NCBI RefSeq assembly: GCF_048771995.1
Contig: NC_133026.1
Span: 147,712,501-147,776,500 of the forward strand
DNA from: Taeniopygia guttata
Lineage: Eukaryota; Chordata; Aves; Passeriformes; Estrildidae
Reading direction: 5' to 3'
Length of the DNA stretch: 64,000 bases
Of this stretch, positions 13,001 to 24,015 are shown one piece after another. The first letter of the stretch is position 1. Every line of letters begins with the position of its first letter. A program made the position numbers and the translations under genes. The notes beneath the pieces were generated by a model. The model saw only the letters and a list, made by a program, of their open reading frames with translations. It was not told the origin of the DNA and did no database searches.

Positions 13001-15119
13001 GCAGGTAGGTGTTGTTGGGAAGGATGGTCAGGCTCACCAGGCTGCATATTTCCACTAAGTCCTATGTCTTGATCCTGCTGCATGCTGGTGCTGGGAACTG
13101 CACCAGCAAAAAACCTTTTGTGGCACAAAACCTGGAGGGCTCTGTGCTGATTTAGCTCCCTGGACTGGTACAGTGTGGGTCAGGGACATAGCAGTGAGGT
13201 GAAAGGGAAGCTGTGGGATGCATGTTGGGGTCAGGGACAGCATCAGGCAGCCGGACATCCTTCTTGGCAGTTCATAAAAGTAGGTTGGCTCCAGTGTTTA
13301 ATAAAATCAGTTACCCAGACCCCTATGGAGCTGCGTATCCTGTAGCAGCTGCCCTTCAGTTTCAGTGTGAGAAGTAAGGTATTGAAATTTGTTTCAGAAA
13401 TAATTGGTTCCTGTCGGAATCTGTGGGTGTTTTCCAAAAATAATTTGTTTCAACAAATGCAGTCTCTTTTCTTCTTCAGGAGATGGTAAATCAGATGGCA
13501 TTCAGGCTACCTCTTCCCTTCTTAAGGGAATGAGATAAGAAATGAAGTGATTCCTGAGGTTTGCGAGCCTTAACATCCCATCTCCCCCTCAGTCTCCCAT
13601 GTCTGCCCTGATCTCTGGAACCTTTGGGACAAACCAGAGGATTCTGGAATTGGTAATCAGAGCATCCCCAGGCTGGGAGAAAGAAAGAAAGAAGGAATGG
13701 CAGGAAAGGAGGACATTATTCCCTTGGTGCAGGCAGATGGAAGCTCCTCTCCATGGCAGCAGACAGTGGTTCACAGTCACAGGACTGAGCAACCATAACA
13801 CAGACCCCTGAGGTCATCTCTCCGAGGTCACAGGGGTTGCACAGCCCTGTGCATCACACCCAGCACGTATGTGCCTTCAGGTGCTGTGTTTGTGCTCACC
13901 TGGATTACTCAGCCTGACCAAGGTTTGCTTCCTGCACATCTGTGTTCCTGCCAGCAGAGCTGTGTAGCATGAGTCACTCTGCAGTGTGGCAGCTGGCTCC
14001 TGCTGGTGTCTGCTAAAATCTTTACACCTCTTCAAGCTTCCCAGACAGGTCAGCTTTGTGATGGGAGCTCAGTGCAATATATGAGAATGGGGTATGGGAA
14101 AAGACTCAAAGCAGTACATTCCTTGGGCAGCTCAGGGGTCCAGAAAGATCTCTGTAGTCAGTGCAGATCTCAAATTGTTGGTATTTCCCTTCATTCAAAA
14201 ATTGTTCAAACTTAAAGAGGGATGAGATGTACTCCTCTTGGGAAGGGAGCATGCTTATTTGACTTTCTCTGGTTTATTTTTGAGGAAATGACCTTTTTGA
14301 GCTGTTTAGCAGCTGCTCTTTCTCTATAATTTATTTTGCTTTCAGTATTTTCCAAAATTTAAAAAAGTCATAACCACACCACCCCAAGAAGGAGGACAGT
14401 ATGAGACTAATAAGATGGTTTAGCAAGGCAATCAGTAGGCAGATAAATCAATTGATGAATATGTACCCTCAAACCAAAAATCATCATGGCTATGATCAGG
14501 AAATAATTCATGTTAGCTTATTTGATTAAACCAGACTGTCACCTTCATGAAATTCCCTCTGAAAAAGGAGGGAGAGGTTTGTCTGTCTGGGAGCTGTGAC
14601 CGTGCTCCTGATTCACTGCACAGACTCATTCCAACACACTTTAAATAACCTCATTCCCTGGGGACTGACTGCAACCAGCAGCTGCCCAGCTGCCAGCAAC
14701 CCACTTGGCTGGTGTTTCCTCCTCTCGGTTGCAGGACTCCCCACCCCCAGGTTTTAGGGAACATGGTGAGAAAGAGGCATTTCCTGGCCCCTGGAGGTGC
14801 AAACGAAGGGAAGCAGCGCTCATCTTTCAGTTCTGACAATGTGGAAAGGACTGACTACAGCAGGGAATTTTGCATATAAGATTTTGCGGTAGGTAGAGGA
14901 ATCCTGACATGGGGAAACCATGCTGCTCTTTGGATGTCATGCACTCACTTCTATACCTGACCAAAACCAACAGTAAACTCTGGAAAAAAATATCCCAACT
15001 CCTGTGCTTCCAGCACCTGAAAGTCACAGTCTGGAAAACACAGATCCAGCGGGAGCGCCTAAGTCCCAGCCCTTCAGCTTAACATGAGCTGTCAGCTCTT
15101 CTACAGCCTAAGAAGCTGA
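10049..15119. other. Intergenic, nothing recognised apart from a CR1 tail
   Basis: No coding exon is recognised. A CR1 terminal motif on the plus strand lies at about 11,025-11,062. A two-copy short repeat (ttatctattcactcac type) lies at about 10,719-10,750. The rest looks unique. Confidence 0.55.
11025..11062 (+). mobile_element. Short CR1 3' tail, sense
   Basis: The phrase 'caacccaagccattctttga' followed by 'gcctatgattctatgaaa' is the CR1 sense-strand terminus with the characteristic 8-mer-like 'attctatg'. Nothing upstream can be assigned with confidence. Confidence 0.6.
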
Positions 15120-16420
15120 AGAGCAGGTCGGTATTGTGCTCTGCTTTGTAGGAAGCAGCCAAAAAAATAAAGGAATTATTGGATGCAGAGGTAATTGTGA
15201 TCTGCTGTGGAAGTCAGAATGGCTTTTTAAAGGGAAGTCCTGCCACAGTCCCTGGAGTTCTCTGAAGGTGTCAACAAGCCTTTGGATAAAGGATATCCTG
15301 TTGATATAACCAGCTTGTATTTCCTGAGAGCTGCAGACAGCATCTCTCACCAAAGGTTTTTAAGGAAAGTCAAGGCATAAATGAAAGGTCCCTGGATGAA
15401 TAAAAAAGGAATGAATTAAAAAAAACAGGAAACAGAGAGTGGGAGCTCATGGTCAGGTCTTGTGGTAGAGGCTTAGCAGCAGTGGTGTCTCCTGGATGTA
15501 TGTGCTGTTTGCTTACAAATCATTCATGAACTGGAAAGGAGTAAACAGTGAAGTGACAAGGTTTAGTCATGATATAAAAGTTCTCTGGGTAATAAAGGTG
15601 ATTAAAAACTGAGAAGAATTGCAGAGTCTCAGTGATGGGACAGAGAGATGATGCCCGAGGGGGAAAGCAGCCCTCAGCTCACATATGGCTCTGAGCTGGC
15701 AAGGGGGAAAAGCTGGGGCTGTAACAGAAGTTATATATTTTCAGTTCTATGAAAATATCAGCTAAGCATATTGTAGCAGTCAACAAAGCAAATAAAATGT
15801 TGGGAATTGCCAGGAAATGGTTCTGAACCATTTCCTGGCAATGTTGCTAAATAAATAATTTTTTTTAAATTATATTATGAATTATTATTGGTATTATATA
15901 AATACATAAATCTATGTCTCTTCTAGCTTGAATCCTGTGTGCAGCTCTGGTTCTCTTGCTTGAGAAGGAAACCATATATGAAAAAGGATTCAGAGGATTA
16001 AAAGGCTGATAAGAAGTACATAACTACTCAATGTAAGTGAGACGTAAATAAGTTATCTCTTCAATTTAAGAGATGACGAGGATAAATCTATAACATCATG
16101 AACATCATGGAGACGGTGAAGAGATTGATTTTTCATTGCACTTTCCAATAAAAGAAGAAGGAAGTAGTGATTTTAAGTGGGAGAGGACAAGCTAAAAGGA
16201 AAAGGAAGGAAATGACTCTTCATGCCCGTAGTTAAACTTTGGAACTTCCTGCCACAGTGTGTTGTGGGAACTAAAAACTAATGTGGCTTTAAAAGCACCT
16301 CTTCAAGCAGGCTCTTTGAGGAAGGGAGAGACTGAGGATTGTTAATATACCAAATCCACCTTTTCAGGAAGTCCCTGAACTGTACATGATTGCAAAATAG
16401 GAGTCTGCTTCTTACTCTCT
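15120..16420 (+). mobile_element. Old CR1/L3-type LINE remnant, sense
   Basis: An ancient, heavily decayed reverse-transcriptase region on the plus strand. Landmarks in order: 'ttggatgcagagg', 'ttctctgaaggtgtcaacaa', 'ctctcaccaaaggtttttaa', 'gtggtgtctcctggatg', 'ggagtaaacagtgaagtg', 'aaataaaatgttgggaat', 'atcctgtgtgcagctctgg', and near the 3' end 'ttaaactttggaacttcctg'. These follow the order of motifs in reptile and bird CR1 ORF2. Many deletions and AT-rich insertions break the frame. It is older than the other CR1 copies and so may be shared across bird orders. Confidence 0.75.
15806..15842. repeat. Near-perfect palindrome, 18 bp arms, 1 nt loop
   Basis: The left arm 15806-15823 (attgccaggaaatggttc) is the exact reverse complement of 15825-15842, separated by a single t at 15824. 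It lies inside the old CR1 remnant, immediately after its 'atgttggga' motif. Ordinary CR1 has no such palindrome at this place, so it arose after insertion. Confidence 0.95.
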
Positions 16421-16554
16421 TCCCAGAGCATCTGCTTTGGCTGGTATCAGAGAAGGAGTCTTAGAGACATCTGGTTCTTGGGCTGCATGAAATCAGGGAA
16501 TGCACTGATCAGCAGCACCTTCACAGTGGTCAGTGTTGCACTTTTTTCTCAGTG
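16421..16554. other. Short intergenic spacer
   Basis: Lies between the CR1 remnant and the LTR; nothing is recognised in it. Confidence 0.5.
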
Positions 16555-17125
16555 TTGCTGTGCATTTAAAACCTTATTGTTTAATCCCAGCCAGCAACTC
16601 AGCCCTACACAACCTCTCACTCACTCCTCCCTGGTGGGATGGGGGAGAGAATTGGAAAAGTGAGAAAACTTGTGTGTTGAGACAGAGAAAGTTTAATAGG
16701 GGAAACAAAATCTGTGCATGCAAGCAAAGCAAAAAAACCCAAGGAATTAATTCTCCACTTCCCACAGGCAGGTGTTTAGCCATGCCCAGGAGAGCTGAGC
16801 TCCAGCACATGTAACAGTGACTTGAGAAGTTAAACACTACTGCTCTTAATGTCCCCCTGCTATTTCTTCTCCCACCTTGCTGAGAATGAAGTCCTATGGT
16901 ATGGGATGTCCCTTGGGTCACTCAGGGCCAGCTGTCCCATCTGTGTCCCCTCCCAGCTCTGTGCACTCCCAGCCCCACTCACTGGTGGGGTGAGGTAAGG
17001 AGCAGGAAAGGCCTTGACTCTACGTAAAACATCCCTGAATTGTCAGCACTGTTTTCATCACAAATCCAAAACACAGCCCCGTAATTGCTATTATAAAAAA
17101 AATTGCCCCAGGTAAAACAAGCACA
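16555..17125 (-). mobile_element. Solo LTR of an avian ERVL-type endogenous retrovirus, antisense
   Basis: The plus strand carries phrases I know from a widespread bird ERVL LTR read in reverse: 'ctcactcactcctccctgg', 'tgggatgggggagagaatt', 'gttgagacagagaaagttta', 'gtcctatggtatgggatgt', 'gggtcactcagggccagctg', 'aatccaaaacacagcccc' and a terminal 'aggtaaaacaagcaca'. No internal gag, pol or env sequence flanks it, so it is a solo LTR formed by recombination. Boundaries are approximate, and no clean target-site duplication was found by eye. Confidence 0.72.
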
Positions 17126-18869
17126 GACCTCAAGGACTGGTCTGGGAAGCAGACAAAGCAATGATCTCAGATATTCAGGTGCTATTTTCCTCTCAGCTCA
17201 TTTCCATCAGCCTGTGCTCACCATTCCATCCTTTGCTCTATTATTTACAAATTTTCATTTCTCTTATGGGAACACTGTTTGCAGTCATTAAAAAATTGAG
17301 GATTTTCCTCCTACCCACTCCATAAAAAAGGTACAATGATCATAAAATATATGAATTCTTGGTATATTATTTCAAGTGCTATATTTAACTAAATTATCCC
17401 CTCTTCTGGAATTGTTTGTTATTCCTTTGGTGATAGAACAGCATCCTGTTTGCCTGCACATACTGCAGCTGCAGATTTTTAGTGAAATCCTCATGGGTTT
17501 CTTGAAATAGCTTTAGAACTGAAACCTCCCAAACAATGCAATGCACTTCCAATTTGTTTAACCAGATTCTAGAGTGAACCAACTACTCCCGTCACATTGT
17601 TGTTCTTCAGAATGCATGACCATGGTGTTTGTTGAGTGCAAGGGCTTAAAAATACCCCTAAATTATGCAATTTCATCTTTACCAAACTATGTGACTCAGT
17701 TGGGCAAATTCCAGAAGGTGTGTTTGCTCCCATAACCTGAACTCAGTTATGCTGCACATCCTATGTGAATAATCCATTGTCAATCACAGGAAATGCGGAT
17801 CTTCAACTACCACAACCTGATTACAGACAATGATCCATAAACTGCTAGTTCTGAGTAATATGAATCACTTTCCTGAACACTTGAGTTTAGATACACGGAT
17901 AAATAATTGATTAATTCATTCAGCACTATAAATTTGGAGAGTTTGTGAGAGCTAGGTTGTGCTGCTGCTAGAGAAACAGCTACATGTTCAAGTAATATTC
18001 CTTGCTTTCCATATTCTACAAGTATTTCTCTTCCACACAGAGAGAGCCTAAGAGCTGGAATTGCTAATTGCTTTTTGAAGAGGTGATCTTCACATGAAGG
18101 TTTTATTTTGTAAATAGAATAGGACTGAGTCCAGCCTGAAAGAGGCTTATGGATTAAGGATGTTGGTGTTAATTATACCTAATAATGACTTTGGAAAATC
18201 AGAATCTGAACATCTGCTGCTAAATAACAGTGGAAAGAAGAGTTGAAGACCTGGCAGTTAAAATATCCAGGCAAAGTAGCCCCCACTTAATCCCTGAGAA
18301 ACAGATTGGAAAAACTGCCAGAGGTTTCAGTCTTGCCAGACACATAGCCACTGTCCTCTCTAGCAAACAAGGTTCTGCTATCTCTAACTTAACCCTTTGG
18401 TTTTGGTTTAAACTCATTACACCTGACCCACTCCCAGGGAACATGAAGAGCAGTTTACAATCTCCCTTCTCACGGCCACCTTGCCCACTCTCATGTACAA
18501 TTGTCTGAGCAGCTCTGGGCAGCAGAACTTGCCTTCCTTACAAAAAGAGAAATGAGATTGAAAATGTTGCCTTGTATATACTGTCTAGCATGTTACACAG
18601 ATCTACAGAATATCAGCTTCTTGCTCTTTGATAGTGATGTAAGCCTAAAATTAAAAGCACAGGTATGGCACATCTTTAAACCAGCCTACTCTCCTCACCC
18701 AGCATGATGTTTTTCAAAGATATCTGGACACTGCAATGATCTCCATGCAGAGGCTTAAAATTGCATAAAAAATAAAGTTAATAAAATAACAACATTCTCT
18801 ACCTGAAGTCCAGAAAAATTACTAGGAGCACTTGAATTTTAAAAGTCACCAAAGAGCTCATTCCATAAT

Positions 18870-18960
18870 GGCACCATCATCAAGATGTTTGCGTCAGTGG
18901 CATTGCAATTCACCTAGGAGAGCAGAAGGACTTCCTAGAAAGGGAACTAATGATGGTGCC
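18870..18960. repeat. Inverted repeat with 11 bp arms
   Basis: ggcaccatcat at 18870-18880 is exactly inverted at 18950-18960 (atgatggtgcc), with about 70 bases between. It could fold as a long hairpin if transcribed. There is no other support for an RNA gene. Confidence 0.5.
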
Positions 18961-19453
18961 TTCTGCATGACAGATGATCTCACACATGGGATCCATTTGG
19001 CCACAGGCAGAACCACCCATCGAGCAGATTACAGCGATCCTCACCTCTGCAGCTCTGCACAACTCCAGCCACTCTGCCAGGACAGACGGCTTTACACCAA
19101 GTACTTAAATATTCATTACCTCTATCCAGCCGATTAAAGAAAAAAGAGCAAACTGGAGTTACAAGATCTAAGCAACAGCTGACAATATAGGAGATGCTTT
19201 GCTTGGCGCATCTGTTGCACAGATTATGGATAAGCAGTTGTCCTGCTGAGCCACAGTTTTTCTAAGAATTCTGTGTTGGAGAACACATTTCCCATGTGAC
19301 AGGCTCAAATCCCGCATCTCTTTCAGGGTATGAGGAAACTGCCTCTGTTCCTTCTGGCACCTTTTTTCAGCGCTTAAAGATGTTGTTTGGGGAATAACAG
19401 TGGAAACCAGAATGGCTGAGAAGGGTGTTAGGTTTCTGCCTGGATACAATTGA

Positions 19454-19580
19454 GCCACTGTGTATGTGATCGGGGCACTGTATATACGATACAATGTATA
19501 TGTATATACAATCAGGACACTGTATATATGATAATCTATATATATAATCAGGACACTGTATGTATGATTAGGGCACTGTA
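19454..19580 (+). repeat. Degenerate tandem repeat built on 'cactgtatatatgat'
   Basis: Five copies of a cactgta(t) core recur, at 19456, 19476, 19518, 19554 and 19574. They are joined by AT-rich spacers (tatatacgat, tatatatgataatc) and atcaggaca or gatcggggc segments. The period varies from about 20 to 42 bases. It is a young minisatellite-like expansion in an AT-rich setting. Confidence 0.8.
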
Positions 19581-20192
19581 CCCAGTGGAGATGGGCTTCT
19601 CTGTGTTTTCATATATAAATCTCTTGACCTTATTGCTTTTCTTATGCTGCCCCTTGTTTTTCTCGTGTTAACTTTGTGGTTTTTGTGCAGGTAATACTTG
19701 GGGTTTTCTCCCGTTTTAATGGTTATCAGCACCAGAGTTGCAGAGCAGGAAAGCCCAGTGAGTGCTGACTGATCAGGATTAGGTGTCACCTATAAGTGGC
19801 TGGCAGAGACAAAGCTCAGACCAAACAATCTGATCAACAATTCACCCTGCACACAAATGCTGCCCTTGCAGGCTGAACTTCTAATGAACTGCAAATTACA
19901 AACAAGGTTACCAGCAGCTTATCACTTCCTTCAAGTGCTGAGGATAAAGAAAGGTTGCAAGGAGTTGCTAAAAAACACAGCAAGAGGCAGGAAAAGTGTT
20001 CCATTAAAACAAATTAAGGGCAAGGAGAGATTGGTGGTTTCTGGGGTTACACTAAAGGGCTTTGATGAACGGCAGCTCCCAAAGGATGGTATCAATTATC
20101 GGCTTCAAGCCTGGACAAACTGGTTGCTGTGTAAGCATCAGTGCACAGACTTTCTGACATCATCTTAATTCACGTTAGAGCAGTCATCTATT

Positions 20193-20711
20193 TCTCCTCT
20201 CCTCTCCTCTCCTCTCCTCTCCTCTCCTCTCCTCTCCTCTCCTCTCCTCTCCTCTCCTCTCCTCTCCTCTCCTCTCCTCTCCTCTCCTCTCCTCTCCTCT
20301 CCTCTCCTCTCCTCTCCTCTCCTCTCCTCTCCTCTCCTCTCCTCTCCTCTCCTCTCCTCTCCTCTCCTCTCCTCTCCTCTCCTCTCCTCTCCTCTCCTCT
20401 CCTCTCCTCTCCTCTCCTCTCCTCTCCTCTCCTCTCCTCTCCTCTCCTCTCCTCTCCTCTCCTCTCCTCTCCTCTCCTCTCCTCTCCTCTCCTCTCCTCT
20501 CCTCTCCTCTCCTCTCCTCTCCTCTCCTCTCCTCTCCTCTCCTCTCCTCTCCTCTCCTCTCCTCTCCCTCCTCTCCTCTCCTCTCCTCTCCTCTCCTCTC
20601 CTCTCCTCTCCTCTCCTCTCCTCTCCTCTCCTCTCCTCTCCTCTCCTCTCCTCTCCTCTCCTCTCCTCTCCTCTCCTCTCCTCTCCTCTCCTCTCCTCTC
20701 CTCTCTCTCCC
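20193..20711 (+). repeat. (CCTCT)n pentanucleotide array, about 103 units
   Basis: This is a continuous CCTCT array of about 515 bp. The only clear break is a four-base unit (ccct) at about 20,566-20,569, which shifts the register once; the last few bases grade into ctctctcc. The plus strand is pure pyrimidine and the minus strand pure purine. Because 15 bases make five codons without stops, several frames stay open for 177-209 codons on both strands (Leu-Ser-Pro and Gly-Glu-Arg polymers). These are not genes. Confidence 0.98.
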
Positions 20712-22679
20712 CAGCACAAACCTTTATTTGCACTTTGGATTTTTGACTCATCTGTGACATTTTCCTCTTTTCTGACCCTCCCCTTCCATTACCTCTGAAT
20801 ATTCTCACTCCTTTCAACCATCTTTGTCCTGTCCTCCTCTTTCAGTCATGCTGTTCCTGGAATCCTTCCTCTGTCACAGACAAGATCACAGCTATCCAAG
20901 GTATTTTTCCAGCTCTTTGGGTCTTTAAGACTGCATCACCTCAGGGAAATCTGCCATTTGTCAGAAAGGGAGAGGGCGGCAGGTGAAATTTAAGGGTTGT
21001 GCTATATAGGACATAAAATCTAGTGGTCAGTCACATTTGGCTCTATTTCTGGCACTTTTCTCCCTCTACCTTCTCAGAGGTCTTGTCCTCTTCATCTCAC
21101 AATTTTTTCTCTTAGAGGGTACTTCCTGCTGGCACTCCCATATCATATCAGAAAGAAAAATGTTGAATTTATTCTCCACCTGCTGCCTTGAACCCTCTTC
21201 TTTTGATCAGCTCCTTCCCTCATCTCTACTTCTACTGCTTATCTGTAACTGCCCAGCTTTTCTCCATCATCCTTCTTCTTTTATTTCAATTTATTTTCTT
21301 TCAATTTTATTTTATTTTCAATTTTTCCTTTGTTTTTTTTTTTCTTCACCATGATCCCACTTGGTTCTTAATCAGTTTCTTAATGTAGATGGGGGTTTAA
21401 TGATCAGATTTCCAGGGGTACCAAAACCAGGACAGCAACAATCTATTTTTTCTTTTTCTGACTATTTGCAGAATATATGTTCTGTTTCCTCATATTGATT
21501 TCCTCAGCAGCTATTCACAGGGTTTATTCTGTGAATTGATTCAACATTAGGGCTGTGTTATTTCCACCTAGTTGGAGAAGTAGTGTGATGCTGTTTTCAT
21601 TCCCTGCATATTCAAGGGCATGAAAGATCAAGCATGAATATCTATCTGATCTTAGCCATTCATCCTGAATGTGAAATGTGCTCCCTATCAATGCTTTTAC
21701 CTGAAAATAACTTTATAATTTGCAGAGTTATGAACTTAGACATTAAATATAAACACTGACTTTTCCACTGTTATATCTAACATTGATTAAAATTGGAAAG
21801 AAATATTCAGAAGCAGTTAGTTTTCATACCCTTAACTGTAATTGCCTCTTTCTCTAGCCAGACAATAAATCCACAGCAGAAATGACAGTTTCATTGTGAA
21901 GTCCACAGATACTTCCTCCCATATATGTAAAAGAATTAATAGAAACTGAGAAAATTCTGTGACTTTCTTGACTAAATGAGGTAGATATGGACTACTGTTT
22001 GGATCTCTAGTTTTTTACCTCATACATAATAATCTTAACTATACTGACATATGGACTGGTTACTTAGGGAACAACTGGGAAGCCCATGTTTGGTTGGATA
22101 GGTTGAGAAAGCAAAAATCTAAACCTAAAAGATTGTGTTTAGTCCTAATGACTGCTTGGTCTGAATGCATTTACCAGAAATACCTCTGTGGAAACCTTGT
22201 CCACAGGCAGTCTCCAATTCCACTTTGCCTCTGGGTGGCCTCAGGCTGGTGTGCCACCAGGGTGGCCTGACAGCAAATGAGGAGGACAGACAAGCTTCTC
22301 ATTCTGGTGCTTTCCTCTACCTCTATTTCCTCCATAATTCACTTTACTTAGATACTGATATGGTCTACAGCTTCTTCTAAGCTGAACATCCCAAAATCTT
22401 GAATCCTCCTGCCAGTGAAACAGGATGTTCTTATTAACCTCATTCTATCAATGTGAAAGTTAAAGTGACTCAACATGGCCACAAGTATCAAGTACCTCAC
22501 GGAGCAGGGCCATCAATTAAACCAGCAGAAAAACCTTTTGGAAATTCTGGAGTAGAAGGCCCTCCAGAGACAACAGTAATTATCATGATTAATTAAGGTG
22601 GTCATGTGGCATGGTGCTGTGACATTGTCAGCTTGACCAGTGAGCATCCCTGTGGGAGTGTGCCTGGGTAGAGGGACAC
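20712..22679. other. Intergenic, pyrimidine-rich then AT-rich
   Basis: The sequence after the pentamer array remains C+T-rich to about 21,350, with T-rich runs such as ttttattttattttcaattt. It then becomes ordinary AT-rich sequence. No gene is recognised. Confidence 0.5.
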
Positions 22680-24015
22680 CCCAGTGACAGAATGACAGAG
22701 CTCTGGAAGGAGGGGAGGAGCTTGAGGATTATCAGGGAGTCTGAGAGAGAAACAGATGCTGGAATCCCACTCTGCCCTCCTTGGGACAAGCCCAGAGGTA
22801 GACAGGACAGATGAGACAGAGGATTACTTGTCCTCTCTCAGGTACGAGGCTCTGTACATGGAACTGCACAATGCCAACCGTGATGGTTCCTCTGGGTGGG
22901 AGGGGTTGCTGAGATTAATGGTTTCTCCAGGTCAGAAATGTTGCCAAGGGTAAGGCCACACTATGATGTGCATCAAAGTTGCTTCGATAAGGAAATAAAG
23001 ATGGGTCATTGTCATAGGACACTCCCTTCTGAGGGGAACAGAAAACCCAAAATGAGGAGCCTGGTGGACAAAGCCCCTTGGGAGGGATGAGGCAGTGACT
23101 CCTTTGTTCTGAAGAGCAAAGGAGTCCAGGAAGTTCTTGGACATTCTTCAAGAAGGAAATCTGAAAGGTACAGGAGCAGGCTGTCCCCATGTGCCAAAAG
23201 ACAAGACAGACGGGGAAAGATGAGCCTGTCTGGTCAGAGAAATTTGGCTGGAACTCAGGGGGAAAAAAAAAATAGTTTATGACCCTTGGAAGAAGGGGCA
23301 GGCAGCTCCAGGGGACCACAAGGACAGTGTGAGGTTATGCAGAGAGAAAATTTCTAATTTGGGCCAAAGCCCAGCTAAAACTTAATTTGGATACTTCTAT
23401 AAAAGACAATAAAAATGTTTCTATAAATAAATGCATTAACAAAAGGATGCCTAAGAAGAATCTCCGCCGTTTATTGGATGCTGAGGGAAACATAAGTGAG
23501 AAAGGATGAGGAAAAGGCTGAGGTACTTGATGCTTTCTGCAAAAAGGCATTGACATGCTAGAACATGTCCAGCGAAGGGCAACAGAGCTGGGGAAGGTTC
23601 TGGAGTACAAGTCTGATGAGAAGCAGCTGAGACAGCCAGAGGAGCTCAGCCTGGGCAAAAGGAGGCTCAGGGAAGACCTTATTGCTCTCTAAAATTACCT
23701 GAAAGGAGGTTGTAACCAGGTGGGGGTCAGTCTCTTTCCCAAACAATAAGGGACAGGACAAGAGGAAGTGGCCTCAAGTTGCACCAGGGAAGGTTTAAAT
23801 TCAATATTAAGAAAAATGTCTTCACCAAGAGGGTTGTCAAGCATCTGAACAGGCTCTCCAAGGGAGTGGTGGAGTCACCATCCCTGGAGGTATTTAAAAG
23901 ACATGTAGGCATGGCACATGGGGACATGGTTTGGTGGTGGACCTGGCAATGCTGGGTTAACGTTTGAACTCAATTATCTTAAGGGTCATTTTTAACCGAA
24001 GTGGTTTTGTGATTA
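22680..24015 (+). mobile_element. CR1 LINE, sense, with large internal deletion
   Basis: The 5' part (about 22,680-23,100) resembles the CR1 region before the reverse transcriptase: 'gagcttgaggattatcagg' and 'cactcccttctgaggggaac'. The middle (23,360-23,540) has 'aagaatctccgccgttta', 'ttggatgctgagggaaaca' and 'aggatgaggaaaaggctgag'. From about 23,541 it jumps to the C-terminal part: 'catgtccagcgaagggcaac', 'gaggagctcagcctgggc', 'gaccttattgctctctaa' and 'tggtggagtcaccatccc'. The polymerase core between these is missing, and the terminal 'cattctatg' tail is not evident. Confidence 0.85.

Larger units (their letters stand above)
17126..20192. other. Intergenic, nothing recognised apart from small repeats
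   Basis: No coding exon is recognised. It contains a degenerate tandem repeat at 19454-19580 and a separated inverted repeat at 18870-18960, listed separately. Confidence 0.55.

Noticed and set aside
20141..20817. Open frames of 177-209 codons on both strands
   Set aside because: They are translations of the CCTCT array in several frames. A stop-free pentamer guarantees this, and the products are simple polymers.
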